Positions 23,178 to 29,411 of a stretch of 29,411 nucleotides of DNA are shown one piece after another. The position numbers were made by a program, and so were the translations under genes. Under the pieces are notes generated by a model that was given only the letters and a program-made list of their open reading frames with translations, did not search any database and had not been told where the DNA came from. The stretch lies in the NCBI GenBank assembly GCA_050742415.1, contig JBOGIF010000051.1, positions 1 to 29,411 on the forward strand. Direction: 5' to 3'. Every line of letters begins with the position of its first letter. The first letter of the stretch is position 1. The DNA is from JBOGIF01 sp050742415 (GTDB lineage Bacteria; Actinomycetota; Acidimicrobiia; Acidimicrobiales; AC-14).

Positions 23178-23190
23178 CGACGTGTCTCCC

Positions 23191-24270
23191 TCATCTGGCG
23201 GACCTGGGCAGGCGGAGGGTGAAGGTCGAGCCCTCGCCTTCGCGGGACTCGACCAGCACGTCACCCCCGTGGTTCGTGGCCACGTGGCGGACAATGGACA
23301 GGCCCAGGCCGGTGCCGCCGGTCTCGCGGCTGCGGGCCCGGTCGACCCGGTAGAAGCGCTCGACCACCCGCTCGAGGTCCTTGGCCGGGATCCCGATCCC
23401 GGCGTCGCGCACCTGTACCTCGGCCACCTGTCTGCCGGCGGTCAGGACGACCTGGACGGCCGAGCCGCGGTCGGAGTACTTGACGGCGTTGTCCAGGAGG
23501 TTGGCCACCGCGGACACCAGCTGGCCCTCGTCGCCCGAGACCACCACCTTCGGTGCCGGTGAGACGGACACCTCCACGCCCCTGCGGTTGGCGAGAGGTC
23601 GAACCCGGTCGGCGGCGGCATGCAGCACCCGGCCGATGTCCACGCGCCGCCGGGTGGTCGTGCTCGCCACCTCGATCCTCGACAGGTCGAGGAGGTCCTC
23701 GATGAGCCGGCCGGCTCGCTCCGCCTCGGCGACGATCCGGCCGGCGACGCGGGCGGTCACCTCGGGGTCGGTCTCGCCCCCCAACGCCTCGGCCAGCACT
23801 CCCAGGGCGCCGATGGGGGTACGCAGCTCGTGGCTGACGTTGGCGACGAAGTCTCGCCGCATGGCCTCGAGCCGCCGCCGTTCGGACACGTCGTCGACCA
23901 TGGCGATGGTGCCGACCAACCGCTCGCCGTGCCGGAGCGGCGCGGTCGTGATCACGAGCGACCGCGGAGGCGGGCCGTGCAGTTCCAGCGCTTTCGTAGC
24001 CGAGGATCCGTCGGCCGTCTCGTAGAGGAGCTCCTCGACGGCTGCCTCCACCAGCGCCGCCACCTGATGGGATGCCTCCAGCTCGAGGCTCTGACGGTTC
24101 TTGAGCACGACCCGGCCGGACTCGTCGAACACGATCACGGCCTCGGCCAGGCTGTCGAAGGCCGGGCGCAGCCGGTCGGCCTCGGCCACGGCGTCGGCGC
24201 AGCGTCGTTCGGATTCCCGGAGGGCCTGCTCCGGCACTTCGGACCGGGCGCCTCGCACCCGGGATCTCAT
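23191..24270 (-). CDS. senX3: SenX3/PhoR-like sensor histidine kinase without membrane helices
   Basis: A 359-aa histidine kinase. A short coiled region (EQALRESERRCADAVAEADRL) is followed by a PAS domain (AFDSLAEAVIVFDESGRVVLKN to TIAMVDDVSERRRLE), the dimerisation/phospho-acceptor helix with His147 (FVANVSHELRTPIGAL), and the ATP-binding domain with NLLDNAVKYS, VRDAGIGIP, ERFYRVD and GGTGLGLSIV. Usual SenX3 proteins have two N-terminal membrane helices; none is visible here. ATG 24270 overlaps the pstB stop (ATGA), which fixes the start well. The frame remains open far upstream, but only as the antisense-like second frame of pstB and pstA. It is followed by its partner regulator. Confidence 0.93.
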   Translation of the reverse strand: MRSRVRGARSEVPEQALRESERRCADAVAEADRLRPAFDSLAEAVIVFDESGRVVLKNRQSLELEASHQVAALVEAAVEELLYETADGSSATKALELHGPPPRSLVITTAPLRHGERLVGTIAMVDDVSERRRLEAMRRDFVANVSHELRTPIGALGVLAEALGGETDPEVTARVAGRIVAEAERAGRLIEDLLDLSRIEVASTTTRRRVDIGRVLHAAADRVRPLANRRGVEVSVSPAPKVVVSGDEGQLVSAVANLLDNAVKYSDRGSAVQVVLTAGRQVAEVQVRDAGIGIPAKDLERVVERFYRVDRARSRETGGTGLGLSIVRHVATNHGGDVLVESREGEGSTFTLRLPRSAR

Positions 24271-25043
24271 CCGAACCGGCCCGTGATGTAGGCCTCCGTA
24301 CGTTCGTTCTCGGGCGTGGTGAAGATCTTGGCCGTGGATCCGACTTCCACCACACGGCCAGGTTGACCCGCCCCGTCGATGTTGAAGAAGGCCGTGGTAT
24401 CGCTGACGCGCGCTGCCTGCTGCATGTTGTGGGTGACGATGACGATGGTGTAGCTGTCCTTCAGCTCGGCCATGAGGTCCTCTATGGCCACGGTCGAGAT
24501 CGGGTCGAGAGCCGAACACGGCTCGTCCATCAGGAGCACCTCGGGGCGTACGGCGATGGCTCGGGCGATGCAGAGCCGCTGCTGCTGGCCGCCGGAGAGA
24601 CCGGTGGCCTGAGCGCCGAGCCGTTTGCCGACCTCCTCCCAGAGGCCCGCCTGGCGCAGCGCCTGCTCCACCCGGTCGTCGAGCTCGGGTCCCTTGCGGG
24701 TGCCGTTCAGGCGGAGACCAGCCGCCACGTTGTCGTAGATCGACATGGTGGGGAACGGGTTGGGACGCTGGAAGACCATCCCGGTATGGCGGCGTAGCGC
24801 GACTGGGTCGATCTCTGGCGCGTAGACGTCCTGCCCGTCGAGGAGCACCTTCCCGGAGATACGCGCGCCGGGCACCACCTCGTGCAGCCGGTTGAGTGTC
24901 CGGATGAACGTGCTCTTGCCACATCCCGACGGACCGATGATGGCCGTGATGCTCTTGGGCTCGATCGTGAGCGTGACGTCCTCGATGGCCTTGACCGAGC
25001 CGAACCAGGCACTCAAGTCCACCGTCTCGATGCGTTTGCTCAT
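24267..25043 (-). CDS. pstB: Phosphate ABC transporter ATP-binding protein
   Basis: A 258-aa ABC ATPase that powers high-affinity phosphate import with PstA and PstC. Walker A is GPSGCGKST (37-45), followed by the Pst-type MVFQRPNPFPTMSIYDNV Q-loop region, the signature LSGGQQQRLCIARA, Walker B VLLMDEPCSALDP and the switch His in VTHNMQQAARVSD. The length and the C-terminal FTTPENERTEAYITGRFG are typical of PstB. ATG 25043 lies 15 nt after pstA; the stop overlaps the kinase start. Confidence 0.97.
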   Translation of the reverse strand: MSKRIETVDLSAWFGSVKAIEDVTLTIEPKSITAIIGPSGCGKSTFIRTLNRLHEVVPGARISGKVLLDGQDVYAPEIDPVALRRHTGMVFQRPNPFPTMSIYDNVAAGLRLNGTRKGPELDDRVEQALRQAGLWEEVGKRLGAQATGLSGGQQQRLCIARAIAVRPEVLLMDEPCSALDPISTVAIEDLMAELKDSYTIVIVTHNMQQAARVSDTTAFFNIDGAGQPGRVVEVGSTAKIFTTPENERTEAYITGRFG

Positions 25044-25058
25044 GCCAGCTCGGGATCC

Positions 25059-25880
25059 TTACGCGGGCCGGCTGGCGGCGCCATCGCTGCGCGCCCCGAA
25101 GAACCTTGCGGCCAAGGTGAGCACCAGCACGATCAGGATGAGAGTGAGGGCCCCCGCCCACGCTCTGGCCTGGGCGGCCTGAAAGCCGGTGATGGCGTTG
25201 CCGAAGATCTGCAGCGAGAGTGTCGACATGCGCTCGCCCGGGTTGTACTCCACGAAGATGTCGTTGCCCAGCGCGGTGAGCAGCAGGGGCGCGGTCTCGC
25301 CGGCAGCCCGGGCCAGGGCCAGCATCACCCCGGTGGTGATCCCCGCTCTGGCTGCCGGGAGGACGATCTGGCAGATCGTCCTCCAACGGGAGATCCCCAG
25401 CGCGTAGCTGGCTTCCCGGAGCGAGTCGGGCACCAGCTTGAGCATCTCCTCGCTGGAGCGGATGATCAGCGGCAGGACCACGATGGCCAGGGCGAGTGAG
25501 CCGGCAAAGCCCGAGAAGCCGAACCGGATCACCCACGCGGCGTAGATGAAGGCCCCCATCACGATGCTCGGGATGCCGACCAGCACGTCGGTGAAGAACC
25601 GCGCCACGTTGGCGAACCTGCCCCGGCCGAACTCCACGAGATAGACGGCGGCGAGTATCCCGACGGGCGCGGCGATCAACATGGCTATGCCGACGACCTC
25701 GAACGTCCCGAGGATGCCGTTGTAGAAGCCGCCTCCGGGAAGTGACGGGTTCCCGGGGGGGGTCTGGGTGAGGAAGCGCGGGCCGAGGAAGCGGAGCCCC
25801 TGGGTGGCCACGTAGGTGAGCACCCACACGAGAGGCGCGATGGTGAGGGCCAGGGCCAGGGCCATGGCGCCGCTCATCAT
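25059..25880 (-). CDS. pstA: Phosphate ABC transporter permease PstA
   Basis: At least 273 aa with about six membrane helices (for example MALALALTIAPLVWVLTYVA, FEVVGIAMLIAAPVGILAAVYLV, ALTLILIVLVLTLAARFFG). The inner-membrane permease loop that contacts PstB is SLREASYALGISRWRTICQIVLPAARAGI. ATG 25880 is the first standard start, but the frame runs on upstream through a plausible cytoplasmic N-terminus (TIAEPLDTIPFSG ... ARKRRDR) to a CTG at 25955 that overlaps the pstC stop (CTGA) and has GGGGGGA just before it. The true start may therefore be CTG 25955, giving 298 aa. No other usable start exists between them. Confidence 0.93.
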   Translation of the reverse strand: MMSGAMALALALTIAPLVWVLTYVATQGLRFLGPRFLTQTPPGNPSLPGGGFYNGILGTFEVVGIAMLIAAPVGILAAVYLVEFGRGRFANVARFFTDVLVGIPSIVMGAFIYAAWVIRFGFSGFAGSLALAIVVLPLIIRSSEEMLKLVPDSLREASYALGISRWRTICQIVLPAARAGITTGVMLALARAAGETAPLLLTALGNDIFVEYNPGERMSTLSLQIFGNAITGFQAAQARAWAGALTLILIVLVLTLAARFFGARSDGAASRPA

Positions 25881-25951
25881 GCGATCTCGTCGCTTCCTGG
25901 CGGAGTCACCCGTTCCGGAGAAGGGGATCGTGTCGAGCGGTTCCGCGATAG

Positions 25952-26941
25952 TCAGAGTGTCCCCCCGATGACGCGTCCCGACCGGTTGACCAGCAACCGG
26001 GCGCCGATGTTGACCACGAGAGTTATCAGGAGCAGCCAGAACGCTACGACGAAAAGGCTCTCCAGATGGAACGGCTGGTTGGCCTCGGTGAACTCGTTGG
26101 CCACCACGCTGGCGAGCGTCGCGCCTTGTCCGAGGATGGACTTGCTGATGCCGATCACATTGTTCCCGATCACCATCGTCACCGCGATGGTCTCCCCGAG
26201 GGCCCGACCCAGGCCGAGGAAAGACGCCCCCAGGATCCCGTTGCGGGAGTAGGGCAGCACCGCGACGCGGATCATCTCCCAGCGGGTGGCCCCGAGGGCC
26301 AGGGCCGCTTCCCGGTGGTCGCGGGGCACCGTCGTGAACACCTCGCGGACGATGGCCGTGATGATCGGCAGGATCATGATGGTGAGGACGATCGAAGCGG
26401 CGAAGTAGCTGAAGCCGAAGAACGGCCCTTCGAACACCCCGCCGACGACCGGCAGCCTGCCCAGGGTGCTCTCGGAGAGCCGGGCCACGGGTCGGAGAGC
26501 CGGGAGAAGGGCGAAGAGCGCCCAGAAGCCGTAGACCACGCTCGGGACGGCGGCCAACAGCTCGGTGACCGCCACGAGCGGCTTACGCAGTCGCGGGGGA
26601 GCGATCTGGGTGATGAAGAGAGCGACGCCCACGCTGATGGGGACGGCGAGGACCATGGCCAGAGCCGAGGTGATCAGCGTGCCGTAGATGAACTGGACGA
26701 TGCCGTAGGGGTTGACGGCGCTGGAAGAGGTCGCCTCGCTGGGCGCCCAACGGAAGTGGAGGAAGGACCAGAACCCGTAGTTCCGGATGGCGGGAAAGGC
26801 CTCGCCGACGAGGAAGACGGCCATGGCTCCCAGGACCGCGACCGCGGCGGCCCCGCAGGCCAGGCTCAGCCAGCGAAAGGCCCGGTCGGGGTTGACGCCT
26901 CGCGACGTCGCTCTCCCGAGCGCCAGGGGCGCCTCATGCAA
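25952..26941 (-). CDS. pstC: Phosphate ABC transporter permease PstC
   Basis: A 329-aa inner-membrane permease with about six helices; the first is WLSLACGAAAVAVLGAMAVF. Typical PstC parts are PYGIVQFIYGTLITSALAMVLAVPISVGVALF, ELLAAVPSVVYGFWALF and the PstB-contact loop DHREAALALGATRWEMIRVAVLPYSRNGI, followed by GRALGETIAVTMVIGN. TTG 26941 (MHEAPLALGR) is the only good start and overlaps the last bases of pstS by 8 nt. The stop overlaps a possible CTG start of pstA. Confidence 0.95.
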   Translation of the reverse strand: MHEAPLALGRATSRGVNPDRAFRWLSLACGAAAVAVLGAMAVFLVGEAFPAIRNYGFWSFLHFRWAPSEATSSSAVNPYGIVQFIYGTLITSALAMVLAVPISVGVALFITQIAPPRLRKPLVAVTELLAAVPSVVYGFWALFALLPALRPVARLSESTLGRLPVVGGVFEGPFFGFSYFAASIVLTIMILPIITAIVREVFTTVPRDHREAALALGATRWEMIRVAVLPYSRNGILGASFLGLGRALGETIAVTMVIGNNVIGISKSILGQGATLASVVANEFTEANQPFHLESLFVVAFWLLLITLVVNIGARLLVNRSGRVIGGTL

Positions 26942-28100
26942 GGGGCTTGCCGTTGACCTTGACCTTCTTGATCTGGGCTATGGCCAACGTGCGTAGCTCG
27001 GCCGAGAGTGGCGCGTAGTTAAGGGTGGGCGCCGATTTCTGGCCCTCGTCCATGATCCAGGCGAGGTAGTTCACAAGAGCTTTGGCCTTGGCCTCGTCGG
27101 TCTGGTTCTCGTACACCAGCAACCAGGTGGCTCCCGATACCGGGTAGGCGGTCTCGCCCGCCGCGTCGGTCAGGCTGAACCTGAGGTCGGCGGGGAACTG
27201 GGCCCCGGCCGCCGCCGCCGTCACCGTCTCGATGCAGGGTTGGACGCTGGTGCCCGCGCGATTGGCGACCTGGCCGACCGGAAGCTTCTGCTCCAGAGCG
27301 TAGGCCAGCTCCACGTACCCCAGAGCTCCCTGCGTCTGGCTCACCGCACCGGAGACGCCTTCGTTGCCCTTGCCGCCGATGCCGACGGGCCAGGCCACCT
27401 CCTTGCCCCGGCTCCGTTCCGGCCCTCCCAGCGACTGGGTCCACGTGGGGCTGGTCTTGGTCAGGTAGTCGGTCCAGATGTCGGTGGTCCCCGAGCCATC
27501 CGAGCGGTGGACGACCGCGATCGCCAGGTCGGGCAGCTTGGCGTCGGGGTTCAGCTCGACCAGCTCGGGGTCGTTCCACTTGGTCACCTTCCCCGCGAAG
27601 ACCTTCCCCAGCGCCTCTCCGGTGAAGTGCAGGCCGCTCGTCTGTCCCGACACGTTGTAGGTCGGCACCACCGCGCCGAAGACGGTGGGGATGTGCAGGA
27701 CCTGGCCGCCCTTGGCCAGCGCCAGCTCGGAGTCCTTCATCGGTGCGTCCGACGCCCCGAAGTCGACGGTTTGCTCGCTGATCTGCTTCACACCGCCACC
27801 GGAGCCGATGCTCTGGTAGGCGACCTCCACGCCGTTGCTCTTCTTGTAGTCCCCGGACCACAGCGAGTAGATGGGCGCCGGGAAGGTGGCGCCGGCACCA
27901 CTGAGGCTGTTGGCGCCACCTTGAAGCTTGGCGATGCCGCTGGGCGCGAGGTTCGCAGTCGTGCCGCCCTTGCCGCAGGGGGAATCGGCGCTGCTCTCGA
28001 CCTGGGTGTCGTCGGTGCCGCCGCCGATGTCGCTGGTGTCGCCGCACGCCGCCAGGACCAGCAGGGCCAGCACAGTAAGCGGGACTGTCCGTCGTCGCAC
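26934..28100 (-). CDS. pstS: Phosphate-binding lipoprotein PstS
   Basis: A 388-aa periplasmic-type phosphate receptor. The lipoprotein signal peptide has MRRRTVPLTVLALLVLAAC with the lipobox Cys19. Phosphate-binding loops are visible: SGAGATFPAPIYSLW, SIGSGGGVKQI, DFGASDAPMKDSE and HRSDGSGTTDIWTDYL. It delivers phosphate to PstCA. GTG 28100 has a strong AGGAGG four nt upstream. It is the first gene of the minus-strand pst block, and a set of 11-nt direct repeats resembling PHO boxes lies about 93-136 nt upstream of the start codon. Confidence 0.97.
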   Translation of the reverse strand: MRRRTVPLTVLALLVLAACGDTSDIGGGTDDTQVESSADSPCGKGGTTANLAPSGIAKLQGGANSLSGAGATFPAPIYSLWSGDYKKSNGVEVAYQSIGSGGGVKQISEQTVDFGASDAPMKDSELALAKGGQVLHIPTVFGAVVPTYNVSGQTSGLHFTGEALGKVFAGKVTKWNDPELVELNPDAKLPDLAIAVVHRSDGSGTTDIWTDYLTKTSPTWTQSLGGPERSRGKEVAWPVGIGGKGNEGVSGAVSQTQGALGYVELAYALEQKLPVGQVANRAGTSVQPCIETVTAAAAGAQFPADLRFSLTDAAGETAYPVSGATWLLVYENQTDEAKAKALVNYLAWIMDEGQKSAPTLNYAPLSAELRTLAIAQIKKVKVNGKPLA

Positions 28101-28192
28101 GTTGCCTCCTGGCTCTCCGAGAAATGCCGGCCGGTTCGTCGTATGACCGGACAGTGCCGAACCTAAGGACGAGATATGGCGGCGGACTGGCG

Positions 28193-28236
28193 AGAAAATG
28201 AACGCACGGCAACGCCAGTGCGAACGTTAGGTGACC
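28193..28236 (-). promoter_or_regulatory. Putative PHO box: four 11-nt direct repeats upstream of pstS
   Basis: Read on the minus strand the 44 nt divide into four 11-mers whose first seven bases are GGTCACC, GTTCGCA, CGTTGCC and GTTCATT (from 28236 down to 28193), each followed by a 4-nt spacer. These resemble the GTTCACC-type direct repeats with 11-nt period known for actinobacterial PhoP/RegX3 binding. The array is 5' of pstS, where activation under phosphate limitation is expected. Confidence 0.6.
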
Positions 28237-28243
28237 GGATTCG

Positions 28244-28264
28244 CCCCTGCTGATCAGCTAGGGG
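28244..28264. repeat. Imperfect palindrome in the pstS/regulator divergent region
   Basis: CCCCTGCTGA pairs with TCAGC-T-AGGGG, a 10-bp dyad with one bulged T and a central GCTGATCAGC palindrome, followed on the plus strand by TTT. It may be an operator between the divergent genes or an RNA hairpin. It lies 8 nt from the PHO-box array. Confidence 0.4.
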
Positions 28265-28322
28265 TTTCCGGACTGTTCATCTGGTCCTAACCGACGGCAA
28301 CCGGGCGTCCACTTCGCCCTTC

Positions 28323-28328
28323 GATACT
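28323..28328 (+). promoter_or_regulatory. Possible -10 element (GATACT) of the degraded-receiver regulator gene
   Basis: GATACT resembles a -10 box (first base differs from TANNNT) and lies exactly 6 nt before GTG 28335, matching the leaderless spacing seen at other genes here. No ribosome site precedes the GTG. Confidence 0.3.
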
Positions 28329-28334
28329 CGGCCG

Positions 28335-29099
28335 GTGGCGGCACAGACCTCGGTTCCCGGCGCGGCCACGACGGCACCGGCGGCGCGTTCGCCGAGCCAC
28401 CGCGAGCATGCGACGGTGCTGATGAGCAGCACCGACTCCAGCTTCGTCCGCTCGGCGACCGACGTGCTTCGGCTCAACGGGTTCCGGGTCACCGTCGGAC
28501 GCGACGGAGCGGAGACCCTCGAGCTCTTTCGCTCCGTGGGGCCGGACCTGGTGCTTCTCGACGTCGCGCTCTCCAAGGTCTCGGGCATCGAGGTGTGCCG
28601 GACCATCAGGGCCGACTCTGGCGTGCCGATCATCTTTGTCTCGGACAGGTCTTCGGAGATCGATGTGGTGGTGGCTCTCGAGATCGGAGCCGACGACTAC
28701 CTGGCGAAGCCCCAACGCCTCCAGGAGCTGGTGGCGCGGGCCCGGGCGGTGCTGCGCCGGGTGCCTACGACGCTCGTCGAGCCCGAGGAGCCGGTCATCG
28801 AGATCGGGGAGGTCCGTCTCGACCCCGATCGCCACGAGCTCTTCCTCGCCGGCCGGCCGGTGGCCCTGGCCCGCAAGGAGTTCCAACTGCTCAAGGCCCT
28901 CCTGGAGCGGCCGGGGACCGTGCTCACCCGGAGGACCCTGATAGATCGGGTGTGGGGCGCCGACTACGTGGGTGACACCAAGACGCTCGACGTCCACGTC
29001 CGGAGGCTCAGGGCCAAGATCGAGCGGGAGCACTCGCTGCGCCGCAGCATCGTCACGATCCGCGGGGTGGGCTTCAAGTTCGAGAGCGAAGGGCCATGA
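28335..29099 (+). CDS. RegX3-like response regulator with degenerate receiver domain
   Basis: A 254-aa OmpR-family protein strikingly similar to the regulator at 22461-23177 but with an N-terminal extension (about 20 residues) and altered receiver. Aligned with that copy, the acidic pair E12/D13 becomes S32/T33 (VLMSSTDSSF), Pro60 becomes Ser80, and T83 becomes S103 (FVSDRSSEID). The phospho-acceptor Asp76 (LVLLDVALSK) and Lys125 (LAKPQRLQEL) remain. The winged-helix half is well kept (ARKEFQLLKALLERPGTVLTRRTLIDRVWG, GDTKTLDVHVRRLRAKIE). It may act without normal phosphorylation. The GTG 28335 start is uncertain, with ATG 28422 (MSSTDSSF) as an alternative inside the receiver. Its stop overlaps the subtilase start. 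Confidence 0.9.
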   Translation: MAAQTSVPGAATTAPAARSPSHREHATVLMSSTDSSFVRSATDVLRLNGFRVTVGRDGAETLELFRSVGPDLVLLDVALSKVSGIEVCRTIRADSGVPIIFVSDRSSEIDVVVALEIGADDYLAKPQRLQELVARARAVLRRVPTTLVEPEEPVIEIGEVRLDPDRHELFLAGRPVALARKEFQLLKALLERPGTVLTRRTLIDRVWGADYVGDTKTLDVHVRRLRAKIEREHSLRRSIVTIRGVGFKFESEGP

Positions 29100-29411
29100 G
29101 GCGCACCAGGCGGGTCGTCGCTGTCCTGCTGGTCGCCGCCCACGCTCTGGTCCTTCCGGGCGGCCGAGCCTGGGGGGCGACGGACCCGCTGCGATCCCAG
29201 CAGTGGGCGTTGGCACAGATCGGTGCCCCCGATGCCTGGGCAACGGCCACCGGGCGAGGCGTGACGATCGGCGTGATCGACACGGGCGCCGACCTCAACC
29301 ACGAGGACCTGGCCGGCAGGATCGTGGGCTCGACCAGCTGCATCGGGTCGGGCGGCGATCCCGACCGCTGCACGGGTGACGGTCAGGACGATTTCGGCCA
29401 CGGCACGCACG
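29096..29411 (+). CDS. Secreted subtilisin-like serine protease (S8), cut by window edge
   Basis: The first 105 codons of a subtilase. A signal peptide (MRRTRRVVAVLLVAAHALVLPGGRAWG) is followed directly by SQQWALAQIGAPDAWATATG, then VTIGVIDTGADLNHEDLAG with the catalytic Asp62 and DDFGHGTH with the catalytic His102. No long propeptide lies between. The Ser of the triad would lie beyond the window. ATG 29096 overlaps the stop of the regulator gene (ATGA), so the two are probably co-expressed. Confidence 0.88.
   Translation, partial: MRRTRRVVAVLLVAAHALVLPGGRAWGATDPLRSQQWALAQIGAPDAWATATGRGVTIGVIDTGADLNHEDLAGRIVGSTSCIGSGGDPDRCTGDGQDDFGHGTH

Noticed and set aside
24271..25827. Upstream extension of the sensor kinase frame to 878 codons
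   Set aside because: The extra part is out of frame with pstB and pstA on the same strand and has shadow composition; ATG 24270 overlapping the pstB stop is the natural start.
1..29411. CRISPR arrays, tRNA or rRNA genes, insertion sequences
   Set aside because: No regular repeat-spacer pattern, no tRNA-like cloverleaf or rRNA segment noticed, and no transposase-like product or terminal inverted repeats seen by eye.

Overview
The window is very GC-rich, gene-dense DNA, with frequent GTG and TTG starts and many 4-base stop/start overlaps. It carries a pstSCAB-senX3/regX3-phoU block, MoxR/DUF58/transglutaminase modules, several type II toxin-antitoxin (TA) pairs and an LPXTG surface protein. 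Together these point to a chromosome of an actinobacterium. A deep lineage such as Acidimicrobiia is my guess and is not proven by the sequence. I see no rRNA, tRNA, CRISPR array, transposase or phage gene.

Layout. 1-1626 (minus): a truncated Uma2-family nuclease-like gene and a GT4 glycosyltransferase. 1826-14098 (mostly plus): two copies of a MoxR ATPase / DUF58 / transmembrane transglutaminase module. Small TA cassettes interrupt or separate them: a MazEF-like pair between MoxR-1 and DUF58-1, and a second Uma2 gene, a Phd-PIN pair and a VapBC-like pair between module 1 and module 2. An opposite-strand TPR protein sits inside module 2. 14095-20027 (minus): a surface/pilus group (a pilin-like protein without Glu5, a Ser/Thr-rich LPXTG protein, a PilT ATPase, a secreted membrane-anchored protein), with an ATP-dependent DNA ligase and a His-rich CDF metal exporter upstream. 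20306-21736 (plus): a BBE-type FAD oxidoreductase. 21765-28100 (minus): pstS-pstC-pstA-pstB-sensor kinase-regX3-like regulator-phoU. 28335-29411 (plus): a divergent RegX3-like regulator with a degraded receiver domain, overlapping the start of a truncated secreted subtilase.

How the parts work together. MoxR ATPases with DUF58 and TgpA-like transglutaminases are generally thought to act on assembly or processing of envelope proteins, and here two modules lie side by side. The pst block is a complete phosphate uptake and signalling unit; four 11-nt direct repeats resembling PHO boxes lie upstream of pstS. Many genes show a TANNNT hexamer 6-7 nt before the start codon, implying leaderless mRNAs. 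Each TA pair has its own perfect inverted repeat overlapping or just upstream of that hexamer, as expected for autoregulated TA operons.
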